From Chitinophaga jiangningensis (GTDB taxonomy: Bacteria; Bacteroidota; Bacteroidia; Chitinophagales; Chitinophagaceae): 64,000 nt of DNA. The number at the start of each line of letters is the position of its first letter. The first letter of the stretch is position 1. Positions 43,385 to 50,525 of the stretch are shown here, one piece after another. Under the pieces are notes generated by a model that saw nothing but the letters and a program-made list of their open reading frames with translations, made no database searches and had not been told where the DNA came from. A program made the position numbers and the translations under genes. The DNA lies in NCBI RefSeq assembly GCF_900142605.1, contig NZ_FRBL01000007.1:124001-188000 (forward strand), read 5' to 3'.

Positions 43385-44107
43385 ATGCGAATAGAAGAGC
43401 ATATTATTTTAGAAACACCGGATTTTGTTATCATTAACAAACCATCAGGAATGCTAACCTTACCTGACAGGCATGATAACGAACTAACGTCACTGCTTGG
43501 ATTGCTGAGAAAGCATTACGGCGAAATCTTCACGGTACACCGGCTGGATCGTGACACAAGTGGCATCATTCTTTTTGCCCGTAACGAGGCAGCTCATAAA
43601 TACTACTCCCAACTGTTTGAAAGCAGGGAAGTAAAGAAGTTTTACCTCGCGCTGGTTACCGGGCAGATTGTGCCTAAGCAGGGCATCGTGGACGAAGCGA
43701 TTATGGAGCATCCGGTGGTGAAAGGTAAAATGGTGACTAACAGGCGCGGTAAGGCTTCCCTGACGGACTATGAAGTATTGGAAGAGTTTGGCCTGCTGAG
43801 CCTGGTAAAATTACAGATTCATACCGGCCGTACGCACCAGATCAGGGTGCATATGAAGCACCTGGGTCACCCGGTGGCGGTGGATGAAATGTATGGTACC
43901 GGCGAGCCGATCCGGTTATCTGCCATCAAGAAAAAATTCAAGCTGGGCAAGTATGTGGAAGAGGAACGTCCTTTGCTGAGCAGGCTCGCGTTACATGCCG
44001 CTGAGCTGGAGTTTAAGGACCAACAGGGTAAGGAGCAGAAAGTGATCGCTCCGCTGCCAAAGGATATGGCGGCGCTGCTGAATCAGTTGCGGAAGCATAA
44101 AAGCTAG
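43385..44107 (+). CDS. Pseudouridine synthase, RluA family
   Basis: 240 residues, without an S4 domain. The catalytic motif is HRLDRDTSGIILFARN (Asp in RLDRDTSG), with the supporting LQIHTGRTHQIRVHMKHLGHPVAVDEMYG block. The N-terminus reads ILETPDFVIINKPSGM, the usual first strand of the family. The target could be a tRNA or rRNA uridine (RluA or TruC type); not decidable here. It begins 13 bases after the RluB-like gene and ends at a clear terminator, so the three RNA-modification genes form one unit. Confidence 0.93.
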   Translation: MRIEEHIILETPDFVIINKPSGMLTLPDRHDNELTSLLGLLRKHYGEIFTVHRLDRDTSGIILFARNEAAHKYYSQLFESREVKKFYLALVTGQIVPKQGIVDEAIMEHPVVKGKMVTNRRGKASLTDYEVLEEFGLLSLVKLQIHTGRTHQIRVHMKHLGHPVAVDEMYGTGEPIRLSAIKKKFKLGKYVEEERPLLSRLALHAAELEFKDQQGKEQKVIAPLPKDMAALLNQLRKHKS

Positions 44108-44127
44108 TAAGATTATATTTTTTTAGG

Positions 44128-44154
44128 AAGACCGCCGATGGCGGTCTTTTTTTT
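44128..44154 (+). terminator. Terminator after the RNA-modification operon
   Basis: Perfect 9-bp stem AAGACCGCC/GGCGGTCTT with loop GAT and an eight-T tail, 20 bases after the stop codon. Its loop is also closed by CC...GG. Confidence 0.92.
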
Positions 44155-44232
44155 GCGAATCCCCCGGGACCGAAGGTCCCGGGGGATTCGCAATGGTTGT
44201 CCCCGCCGGCCGGCGGGGACAACCATTGCGAA
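44155..44232. repeat. Paired-hairpin element 3 (W-stem-W'-stem-W)
   Basis: Hairpin 1 pairs 44155-44171 with 44175-44191 (17 bp, perfect, loop GAA). Hairpin 2 is a perfect palindrome with arms 44192-44209 and 44210-44227. Boundary word GCGAA occurs at both ends and TTCGC in the middle, so it can extend either stem. The element directly abuts the T-tail of the preceding terminator and lies between convergent genes. Confidence 0.85.
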
Positions 44233-44260
44233 AAGTAGTTGAGGCTGCGTATGGGCACAA

Positions 44261-44285
44261 AAAAAACGGGGAGAAATCCCCGTTT
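44261..44285 (-). terminator. Terminator downstream of the peroxiredoxin gene
   Basis: Stem AAACGGGGA/TCCCCGTTT with loop GAAA. On the minus strand it is followed by a run of T, as needed for leftward transcripts from the peroxiredoxin gene, whose stop codon is about 80 bases away. Confidence 0.75.
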
Positions 44286-44367
44286 CGTAAAAATCAAAAA
44301 CCAACCATTAAAAAATCTTTATCGGATAAAACCTTTACCTGGTGGTGGAGTAAAGATTCCGGTATAA

Positions 44368-45003
44368 TTATTTGTTTGGTTGTGGTGTAGTTCTCAGATA
44401 AGGCTTAATGATTTTGTGGCCTTTCGGAAAACGTTCAGGGATGTCGGCGGTAGGCACTGCTGCCGTAACGATAACATCTTCACCGTCTTTCCAGTCAGCA
44501 GGCGTAGCAACACTGTACTGCGCGGTAAGCTGAAGGGAGTCAATCACTCTCAGTACTTCAAAGAAGTTTCTGCCGGTAGAGGCAGGGTAAGTGATTGTGA
44601 GTTTTACTTTTTTGTCTGGTCCGATGATAAACAGGGATCTGACAGTAAAAGTTTCTGAGGCATTAGGATGAATCATGCCGTACAGGTTCGCCACTGTTTT
44701 GTCTTCGTCAGCAATGATAGGGAAGGTAACGTCACAATTTTGTGTTTCGTTGATATCACCTATCCAGCTTTGATGTTTATCCAATGGATCTACGCTGAGG
44801 GCCAGCACTTTAACATTGCGTTTAGCAAACTCGCCGTTAAGTAATGCTGTTTTTCCGAGCTCGGTAGTACATACTGGTGTAAAATCTGCGGGATGCGAGA
44901 AAAGTACGCCCCAGCTGTCTCCAAGGTAATCGTAAAAATTTATTTCTCCTAATGTCGTTCTAGCTGTAAAGTTGGGAGCTGTGTCGCCCAGTCTTAAACT
45001 CAT
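44368..45003 (-). CDS. 1-Cys peroxiredoxin (Prx6-like)
   Basis: 211 residues. Thioredoxin-fold peroxidase with peroxidatic C45 in HPADFTPVCTTEL and the PxxxTxxC arrangement intact. The long C-terminal arm (TPADWKDGEDVIVTAAV, then RFPKGHKIIKPYLRTTPQ) is the Prx6/1-Cys hallmark. It reduces hydrogen peroxide and organic hydroperoxides in the cytoplasm. No reductase or regulator gene is adjacent, although bacillithiol synthesis (bshA) elsewhere in the window could supply a thiol. A possible -7 box TATTTTTG lies 20 bases upstream. Confidence 0.95.
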   Translation of the reverse strand: MSLRLGDTAPNFTARTTLGEINFYDYLGDSWGVLFSHPADFTPVCTTELGKTALLNGEFAKRNVKVLALSVDPLDKHQSWIGDINETQNCDVTFPIIADEDKTVANLYGMIHPNASETFTVRSLFIIGPDKKVKLTITYPASTGRNFFEVLRVIDSLQLTAQYSVATPADWKDGEDVIVTAAVPTADIPERFPKGHKIIKPYLRTTPQPNK

Positions 45004-45023
45004 AGTTTTACGATTTACTTGAC

Positions 45024-45031
45024 CAAAAATA
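45024..45031 (-). promoter_or_regulatory. -7 promoter box for the peroxiredoxin gene
   Basis: TATTTTTG on the minus strand, exact TAnnTTTG, 20 bases before the ATG. Confidence 0.45.
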
Positions 45032-45107
45032 GCATTTTCCTATAAAAGTTATAGACTTTAAAGGAACTTTTTATTTTTTTTCAAGCCTTTGTGATGGGCG
45101 GAATAAA

Positions 45108-45160
45108 AAGGGTTAACAAACAAGGGTTATCAAACAAGGACAAATAAGGGTTAATTCATC
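45108..45160. repeat. Short direct repeats (AAGGGTTAACAAAC type) upstream of the peroxiredoxin gene
   Basis: Two head-to-tail 14-base copies at 45108-45121 and 45122-45135 differ at one base. A shortened copy and a third AAGGGTTAA at about 45146 follow, and GGGGTTAACAAG recurs at 45193-45204. They fill part of the 281-base gap between the peroxiredoxin start and the next gene. They may be regulator binding sites. I see no gene in the gap. Confidence 0.5.
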
Positions 45161-45284
45161 TGGATAAAAGCTTTGACAGCCAGGCTGTTAGTGGGGTTAA
45201 CAAGTACCGGCGTTGCAACAAGGCCGCAGTTAGGCCCTCCTGCAACCGGCTATTTCAGCCTGGCTTAAAAAATCATTAATATTT

Positions 45285-45638
45285 TCAGGAGGCGGCATGA
45301 TGCAGCTGCCAGGCATAATAGGCAAGGCTGAACTTCATGTCATCTGTCAGCTCCGCCTCCTGACGGGCAGCAGCATCTTCCAGCTCCAATTCAAGGTATC
45401 CAAGGTATAGGTCGTAATTACGTTCCAAAGCCTTTACACAACGCCTTATCTGCTTGTTGATATCCCTGCGGGCCGCTGGTGGAAGCCCCGGTTTTTCCGG
45501 TTCCTGCGGTGTTACTGGTAAAGCGATTATTTTTCCCTTTTCTTCCGCAACTTCTTCCATCTCCAGCCAGTTAACCTGCTGCAGAATAGCACCAATTGGA
45601 AGCGGCTGCCGACTACTGATTGTACGTGCTGTGTTCAT
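45285..45638 (-). CDS. Small hypothetical protein
   Basis: 117 residues, not recognised. No signal peptide or membrane helix. The N-terminal 55 residues are Pro/Glu-rich and probably flexible; residues 56-117 look helical (INKQIRRCVKALERNYDLYLGYLELELEDAAARQ, about 60-93, could form a coiled coil) and end WQLHHAAS. It is divergent from the WYL regulator with 52 bases between starts, so it may be a target of that regulator. AAGG lies just before the ATG. Possibly restricted to close relatives. Confidence 0.6.
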   Translation of the reverse strand: MNTARTISSRQPLPIGAILQQVNWLEMEEVAEEKGKIIALPVTPQEPEKPGLPPAARRDINKQIRRCVKALERNYDLYLGYLELELEDAAARQEAELTDDMKFSLAYYAWQLHHAAS

Positions 45639-45690
45639 TGCCTTAGGATTTAATTACAATACAAAAATACCAGGCCGATACGCAGAGGAT

Positions 45691-46743
45691 ATGCGTAGTG
45701 AAAACAATTCTGTACTTTTAATCCAAATTTTTTTGTTAGTGCCAAAGAATAAAGATGCAGTATCGCGATACCGCTGGATAGATGAGCGATTACGCAACAA
45801 AAGACTGCCAAAGCCTACCCTGGAAAACCTGATAGAGTATGTTTCTGAAAAAATGGATGCCGTTTTGTCTACCCGTACCATACAGAAAGATATACAGGAC
45901 ATGCGCCAGGACCCGGAACTCAACTACATGGCGCCCATCGTTTACGACCGGGCCAGCAAAACATACCGCTATGCTGATGAAAACTTCTCCATCAGCCAGC
46001 TCCCTATTGAAGAAGCTGACCTGCAAGGCCTGGAAATAGCCATCGGTATACTGGAACAGTTCAGGAGCCTGCCGGTGGTACAACAATTCGAAGACTCGAT
46101 CCTGAAAATTGCAGCCAGCCTGAAAATCAACAGGGAAGCGCTGCAAAACCAGGGACTGATTAAATTTGCGCGCACCACACAATATAAAGGCGCTGAGCAT
46201 ATTCCCTTCATCGTTGATGCTATCAAAAACCTGGAAATAATCCGTATCGCCTACCAGAGCTTCGACCGCGATGAGCCAAAAGAACACTGGGTAGAGCCAT
46301 ATCACCTGCGGGAATACCAACATCGTTTTTATCTCATCGGTAAAAGTCAGCAAACCCGCGGCGGTGCAGTACTTACGTTCGCCCTGGACCGGGTAGTGGA
46401 AATATGGCCAACCATGAAACACTTTGATCAAAAAAACTTCGATGATGCCAGCTATTTCAAACACGCTATAGGTATCACTGTATCCGATGGAGATCCGGAA
46501 GAAGTGCTGCTGTCGTTCACACCGCGACAGGCCAAATACATTAAATCACAGCCAATCCATGCTTCTCAGAAAGTATTAAAGGATACGGCAAGGGAATGCC
46601 ATATCTCCCTGCAGGTCGTAGTAAATCCCGAACTGATCATGACGCTGCTGAGTTACGGTGCTAATGTAACAGTGCTGCAGCCACAGTCGCTGGCCGATAA
46701 GATGAAGGAAGAAGCACAGCACATGTTGAAGAATTATAAATAA
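45691..46743 (+). CDS. WYL-domain transcriptional regulator
   Basis: 350 residues from the ATG at 45691, which has AGAGGAT just upstream. A GTG at 45739 would give VPKNKDAVSRYRWIDERLRN, closer to where the conserved part begins, and is a real alternative. The N-terminal winged helix (about 25-90 in the longer form, RYRWIDERL...TLENLIEYVS) is followed by a WYL domain with WVEPYHLREYQHRFYLIGKS and the C-terminal WCX extension. WYL proteins sense ligands or nucleic acid and often govern stress or defence genes. No defence genes are nearby, so its target is unknown; the divergent small gene is the best local candidate. Confidence 0.88.
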   Translation: MRSENNSVLLIQIFLLVPKNKDAVSRYRWIDERLRNKRLPKPTLENLIEYVSEKMDAVLSTRTIQKDIQDMRQDPELNYMAPIVYDRASKTYRYADENFSISQLPIEEADLQGLEIAIGILEQFRSLPVVQQFEDSILKIAASLKINREALQNQGLIKFARTTQYKGAEHIPFIVDAIKNLEIIRIAYQSFDRDEPKEHWVEPYHLREYQHRFYLIGKSQQTRGGAVLTFALDRVVEIWPTMKHFDQKNFDDASYFKHAIGITVSDGDPEEVLLSFTPRQAKYIKSQPIHASQKVLKDTARECHISLQVVVNPELIMTLLSYGANVTVLQPQSLADKMKEEAQHMLKNYK

Positions 46744-46765
46744 CGCCGAAGAAACGTTCAAAATA

Positions 46766-46808
46766 TTACGGGGAGAACGAAAGCTGCATGCTTGCGTTCT
46801 CCCCGTAA
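46766..46808. terminator. Long hairpin terminator between convergent genes
   Basis: A perfect 14-bp stem TTACGGGGAGAACG with its complement, an inner AAGC/GCTT stem, and A/T-rich flanks. It can serve the WYL regulator and the LolA-like gene alike. Confidence 0.8.
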
Positions 46809-46827
46809 AAATATAATCTGATAATCC

Positions 46828-47568
46828 TTACTGCTGCTGTTGCTTAGGCTTGATAAATAAGCTGTCGGCCACTGGCTGATTCACCGTCATTTTGTTGATC
46901 TTCAGCGTCATCATACCGCCGCCCTGTGTACTGGTAGCAGGATACACATAACCTTCGGAATTCTTGCTGTAATCAGCAAATTCTGAAATCAATTCCTGCT
47001 CTTTGCCTTGTATTTTTACAGAGTTTAATGCCCGCACAATGTAATAACTGCCTGCATCCAGAAATACATAACCTACATTTCCTTCTTTGGTAGTCACTTT
47101 CAGCTTGTAGGCAGGCTTACCTTCTACGGTATCTTTACCTACCAATGCTACCTGTTTGCCTTTTGCAGCATAATCATATAGTTCACTACCGGAAATATCC
47201 AGCATGCCTTTCATGGCATTAAAAGTAGCAGAATCCATATCCTCCGGGCTCAGCTGGCCCATTACCGGCATCCAGATCCAACCGGATTTCTGGTTCAGCA
47301 CCTGCACATTGCTGGTGCCCATCACTTCGAATTGCAGGCGCATGGCCTTATTATTCTGCCCCCACTTTTTAAAGGGTATCTCCTGACCCTGCGCCAGGGT
47401 AACACCTTCCACATACTGGGTCTTAACTCCTGAAATCTTAGCTACTCCACCCATTGCTGCATAGTGTTTATTTAAAATGTCGGTGAGCGACTGACCATAC
47501 GTACTCGTTACGGCCATCACCATCAGCAACACCAAAACACTCAGATACTTAACTGGTTTCATAATCAT
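46828..47568 (-). CDS. Secreted LolA/LppX-like outer-membrane-associated protein
   Basis: 246 residues with a signal peptide (hydrophobic core LSVLVLLMVMAVTSTYGQ, from either Met1 or Met3). The mature part has the pattern of an incomplete beta-barrel of the LolA/lipoprotein-sorting kind: DILNKHYAAMGGVAKISGVKT at its start, DTVEGKPAYKLKVTTKEG and SYYIVRALNSVKIQGKEQE in the second half. Bacteroidota carry many such periplasmic proteins of unknown cargo. No Lol genes are adjacent. It is divergent from adenine deaminase. Poly-Gln C-terminus. Confidence 0.75.
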   Translation of the reverse strand: MIMKPVKYLSVLVLLMVMAVTSTYGQSLTDILNKHYAAMGGVAKISGVKTQYVEGVTLAQGQEIPFKKWGQNNKAMRLQFEVMGTSNVQVLNQKSGWIWMPVMGQLSPEDMDSATFNAMKGMLDISGSELYDYAAKGKQVALVGKDTVEGKPAYKLKVTTKEGNVGYVFLDAGSYYIVRALNSVKIQGKEQELISEFADYSKNSEGYVYPATSTQGGGMMTLKINKMTVNQPVADSLFIKPKQQQQ

Positions 47569-47661
47569 AATTTATCGAATAAAGATAACATAAAAACGTT
47601 TCCACCAAATTCTCCCTCTATCCTTTCTGTCAAACTCCGTGCTAATGATTAGATTTACAAT

Positions 47662-49293
47662 ATGAATAAATTTGAAATTACCGGAAACCTGGTAGATGTA
47701 CTTCAACAGGAAATATACCCTGCTACCCTGCAGGTGCAAGACGGTCGGATCAATAAGATAACACGCCTGGAAAAGCCCTGTGATGGCTATATTATGCCGG
47801 GATTTACCGATGCACACGTACATGTGGAAAGTTCTATGCTCATTCCTTCAGAATTCGCGCGCATGGCGGTAGTACACGGTACAGTTGCCACTATCAGCGA
47901 TCCGCATGAAATAGCCAATGTTTTAGGTGTAGCTGGTGTGGAATATATGCTCGATAACGGTAAAACGGTTCCTTTTAAATTTAACTTCGGCGCACCCTCC
48001 TGTGTACCGGCTACCACTTTCGAAACAGCCGGCGCCACCGTTACTGCCGAAGATGTTGCGCAGCTCCTGCTTCGCAATGATATTAAGTACCTCACGGAAA
48101 TGATGAACTTCCCCGGCGTACTGCATCACGATCCGGAAGTAATGGCAAAAATTGCTGCTGCCAAATCCATGAATAAACCGGTAGATGGTCATGCACCCGG
48201 CCTGCGCGGCGAAGATGCCCGTAACTACATCAACGCGGGTATCAGCACGGATCACGAATGTTTCACCATAGAAGAAGCCCGGGAGAAATTATCCTACGGC
48301 ATGCACATCCTCATTCGTGAAGGCAGTGCTGCCAAAAACTTCGAGGCATTGATTCCATTGCTGCCGGATTATTACGAAAAAATTATGTTCTGCAGTGATG
48401 ATAAACACCCCGACAGCCTGGAAGACGGGCACATCAACGTGCTCGTAAAACGCTCGCTGGCAAAGGGTATGGACCTGTTTAAAACACTACGTGCAGCCTG
48501 TGTAAATCCTGTACTGCATTATCAGTTGGATAATGGGCTATTGAGAGAAGGAGATGCCGCCGATTTTATATGGGTAGATAACCTGGAAGATTTCAATGTG
48601 CTGGGTACATGGATCAACGGAATCAAAGTAGCGGAAAATGGTAAAACACTCATCCAGTCAGTAGTTGCGGATGTTGTTAATAACTTCGATTGCGAACCTA
48701 AAACTCCTGCTGCATTTCGAATTCCTGCCCGCCAAAGCGAACAGGAAGTACCTGTAATTGGTGCCATTGAAGGCGAACTGATTACCAATAAACTCAGCGC
48801 TGTACTGAAAGCTGAAGATGGCCATCTCCCCGGTGATATAAACCAGGATATACTCAAACTCACCGTGGTAAACAGGTACCGGAACACTACGCCAGCACTG
48901 GGTTTTATTAAAGGATTCGAATTGAAACACGGCGCCATCGCTTCATCAGTGGCACATGACAGCCACAATATTATTGCAGTAGGCACGGATGATAACAGCA
49001 TCTGTGAAGCAGTGAACGCAGTGATAGCAGCCAAAGGCGGCATCAGCCTGGTGCGCGACGGTAATGCAGAAGTATTGGCACTGCCGGTAGCTGGTTTGAT
49101 GAGTAACCTCGACGGCTATACGATTGCAGCACAATACAAGGCGTTGGATAAAGCCGCGAAAGAGCTGGGGTCACCACTCGCCTCTCCTTTCATGACCTTG
49201 TCGTTTATGGCTTTGCTGGTTATACCGCATTTGAAGCTGAGCGACCTGGGATTATTTGACGGAGATACTTTTACCTTTGTACAACCTGAATAA
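47662..49293 (+). CDS. ade: Adenine deaminase
   Basis: 543 residues. Amidohydrolase that turns adenine into hypoxanthine. Metal-binding H52 and H54 lie in GFTDAHVHVESSML; the DGHAPGLRG and STDHECFT blocks supply further ligands and active-site residues; CSDDKHPDS carries a catalytic Asp. The C-terminal part (HDSHNIIAVGTDD, FMALLVIPHLKLSDLGLFD) is the usual Ade-specific domain. It is a little shorter than the E. coli enzyme (588). It belongs to base salvage with upp, though the two are 3 kb apart. It is followed by a palindromic hairpin shared with convergent anmK. Confidence 0.94.
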   Translation: MNKFEITGNLVDVLQQEIYPATLQVQDGRINKITRLEKPCDGYIMPGFTDAHVHVESSMLIPSEFARMAVVHGTVATISDPHEIANVLGVAGVEYMLDNGKTVPFKFNFGAPSCVPATTFETAGATVTAEDVAQLLLRNDIKYLTEMMNFPGVLHHDPEVMAKIAAAKSMNKPVDGHAPGLRGEDARNYINAGISTDHECFTIEEAREKLSYGMHILIREGSAAKNFEALIPLLPDYYEKIMFCSDDKHPDSLEDGHINVLVKRSLAKGMDLFKTLRAACVNPVLHYQLDNGLLREGDAADFIWVDNLEDFNVLGTWINGIKVAENGKTLIQSVVADVVNNFDCEPKTPAAFRIPARQSEQEVPVIGAIEGELITNKLSAVLKAEDGHLPGDINQDILKLTVVNRYRNTTPALGFIKGFELKHGAIASSVAHDSHNIIAVGTDDNSICEAVNAVIAAKGGISLVRDGNAEVLALPVAGLMSNLDGYTIAAQYKALDKAAKELGSPLASPFMTLSFMALLVIPHLKLSDLGLFDGDTFTFVQPE

Positions 49294-49297
49294 AATA

Positions 49298-49327
49298 CAA
49301 ATGGCCGGATATGCATCCGGCCATTTG
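49298..49327. terminator. Palindromic hairpin between ade and anmK
   Basis: Perfect 13-bp stem CAAATGGCCGGAT with its complement and a 4-base loop. There is no long T-run, but the outer pairs are A/T-rich and the position between convergent stop codons is typical. Confidence 0.7.
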
Positions 49328-49347
49328 CTTATTGAAAAATCAATCAT

Positions 49348-50442
49348 TTAGTTAATCCACAGTGCGCCACCAATGCTATCGCGGCTGGCGCCAGTCACGG
49401 ACGACAGCACGTTTTCCTCCTGCCTCCAGCGTAGCGCACCAATCAAAGCCATCACCAGGGCTTCCTTGCAACTCACAGTTTGCTCATCCGGCACTATTAC
49501 TTCGATATCCAGCGGCTCCAGTTGCTCCCGCAGGCAGTTCACCAGGAAAGTATTAAAGGCGCCACCACCGGTAATCAGCATTTTCGCCGGTGCGGATGGA
49601 TCTGTCATTTTATGCTTTAATTCACTTACAGACTTCGCTACCTGCGCAGCAATATGCGCCACGTAGGTGCTCAGTTTACCCTGTACAGATATTTTCAGTT
49701 CCTGGAACATTGGCAAAATGGTACCGGTTCCAAAATCGTTAGCCAGCGATTTTGGCCATGGTTCAGCATAGTACGGCAGGGCATTCAGTCGGGTAAGCAG
49801 CGCCTCGTCAGTAACACCGCCGGCAGCCAGCTGCCCCCCATCGTCGTAAGCGCGGCCCAGCGCAGCCACGAGGCCATTCAGCACGCGGTTGGCAGGGCAA
49901 ATATCAAAGGCTGTAAAGCCTTCCGGCAGCAGCGCCGAAATATTGGCGATGCCGCCCAGGTTAAGCCAGTATTGAAATCCAGGGAATAAATACTTTTCAC
50001 CGATAGGAACAATAGGGGCACCCTGACCTCCCAATGCTATATCCATCGCGCGTAAATCGCTGATCACGGGCAAACCGGTGACCGCAGCAATGGCAGCACC
50101 CTCGCCCAATTGAGCCGTCATTTTGCCGGCAGGCACATGAAAGGTAGTATGGCCGTGGGAGGCAATGAAATGTACTTTATGATCCAGGTTATTCTTTTCT
50201 ATGAACGCTTTGATCCGATGGCCGGAATAATGGCCATACTCACTGTGCAGCAGCAGGTAGTCACGGGCCGGCAGCTCCGTGGCATGGGCCAGTTTCTCTA
50301 CCCATTCCTGCTCATAAGGAAGACTTTCGGAAGCCTTGATAACGTATGTCCATTGTCCGCGCACCTCTGTCAGCTCTGCAAACACAATATCCAATCCGTC
50401 CAGTGAGCTGCCCGACATAGTGCCTATCACATTGTAAACCAT
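49348..50442 (-). CDS. anmK: Anhydro-N-acetylmuramic acid kinase
   Basis: 364 residues, normal length. Phosphorylates 1,6-anhydroMurNAc released by wall turnover, feeding it back to MurNAc-6-P. The N-terminus MVYNVIGTMSGSSLDGLDIV carries the GTMSG(T/S)S(M/L)DG signature. Other conserved parts are HGHTTFHVP, SDLRAMDIALGGQGAPIVP and the C-terminal ITGGGAFNTFL with the ATP-binding Gly cluster. Divergent from the VWA gene, with its own promoter box. Together with the glucosaminidase and the EnvC-like proteins it points to active peptidoglycan turnover. Confidence 0.96.
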   Translation of the reverse strand: MVYNVIGTMSGSSLDGLDIVFAELTEVRGQWTYVIKASESLPYEQEWVEKLAHATELPARDYLLLHSEYGHYSGHRIKAFIEKNNLDHKVHFIASHGHTTFHVPAGKMTAQLGEGAAIAAVTGLPVISDLRAMDIALGGQGAPIVPIGEKYLFPGFQYWLNLGGIANISALLPEGFTAFDICPANRVLNGLVAALGRAYDDGGQLAAGGVTDEALLTRLNALPYYAEPWPKSLANDFGTGTILPMFQELKISVQGKLSTYVAHIAAQVAKSVSELKHKMTDPSAPAKMLITGGGAFNTFLVNCLREQLEPLDIEVIVPDEQTVSCKEALVMALIGALRWRQEENVLSSVTGASRDSIGGALWIN

Positions 50443-50458
50443 CTGAAAAAATTTCCAG

Positions 50459-50466
50459 CAAAGGTA
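50459..50466 (-). promoter_or_regulatory. -7 promoter box for anmK
   Basis: TACCTTTG on the minus strand, exact TAnnTTTG, 16 bases from the anmK ATG. Confidence 0.45.
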
Positions 50467-50512
50467 AAGTATCTCCCCAAAGTTTTTTTCAGGGGTTTTA
50501 TGGAATCGCGGG

Positions 50513-50520
50513 AAGGAGGT
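50513..50520 (+). promoter_or_regulatory. Strong ribosome binding site of the VWA gene
   Basis: AAGGAGGT, a perfect anti-Shine-Dalgarno match, 5 bases before the ATG at 50526. Such sites are rare in Bacteroidota, which mostly lack them, and this one decides for the ATG at 50526 over the in-frame ATG at 50550. Confidence 0.8.
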
Positions 50521-50525
50521 GCATC

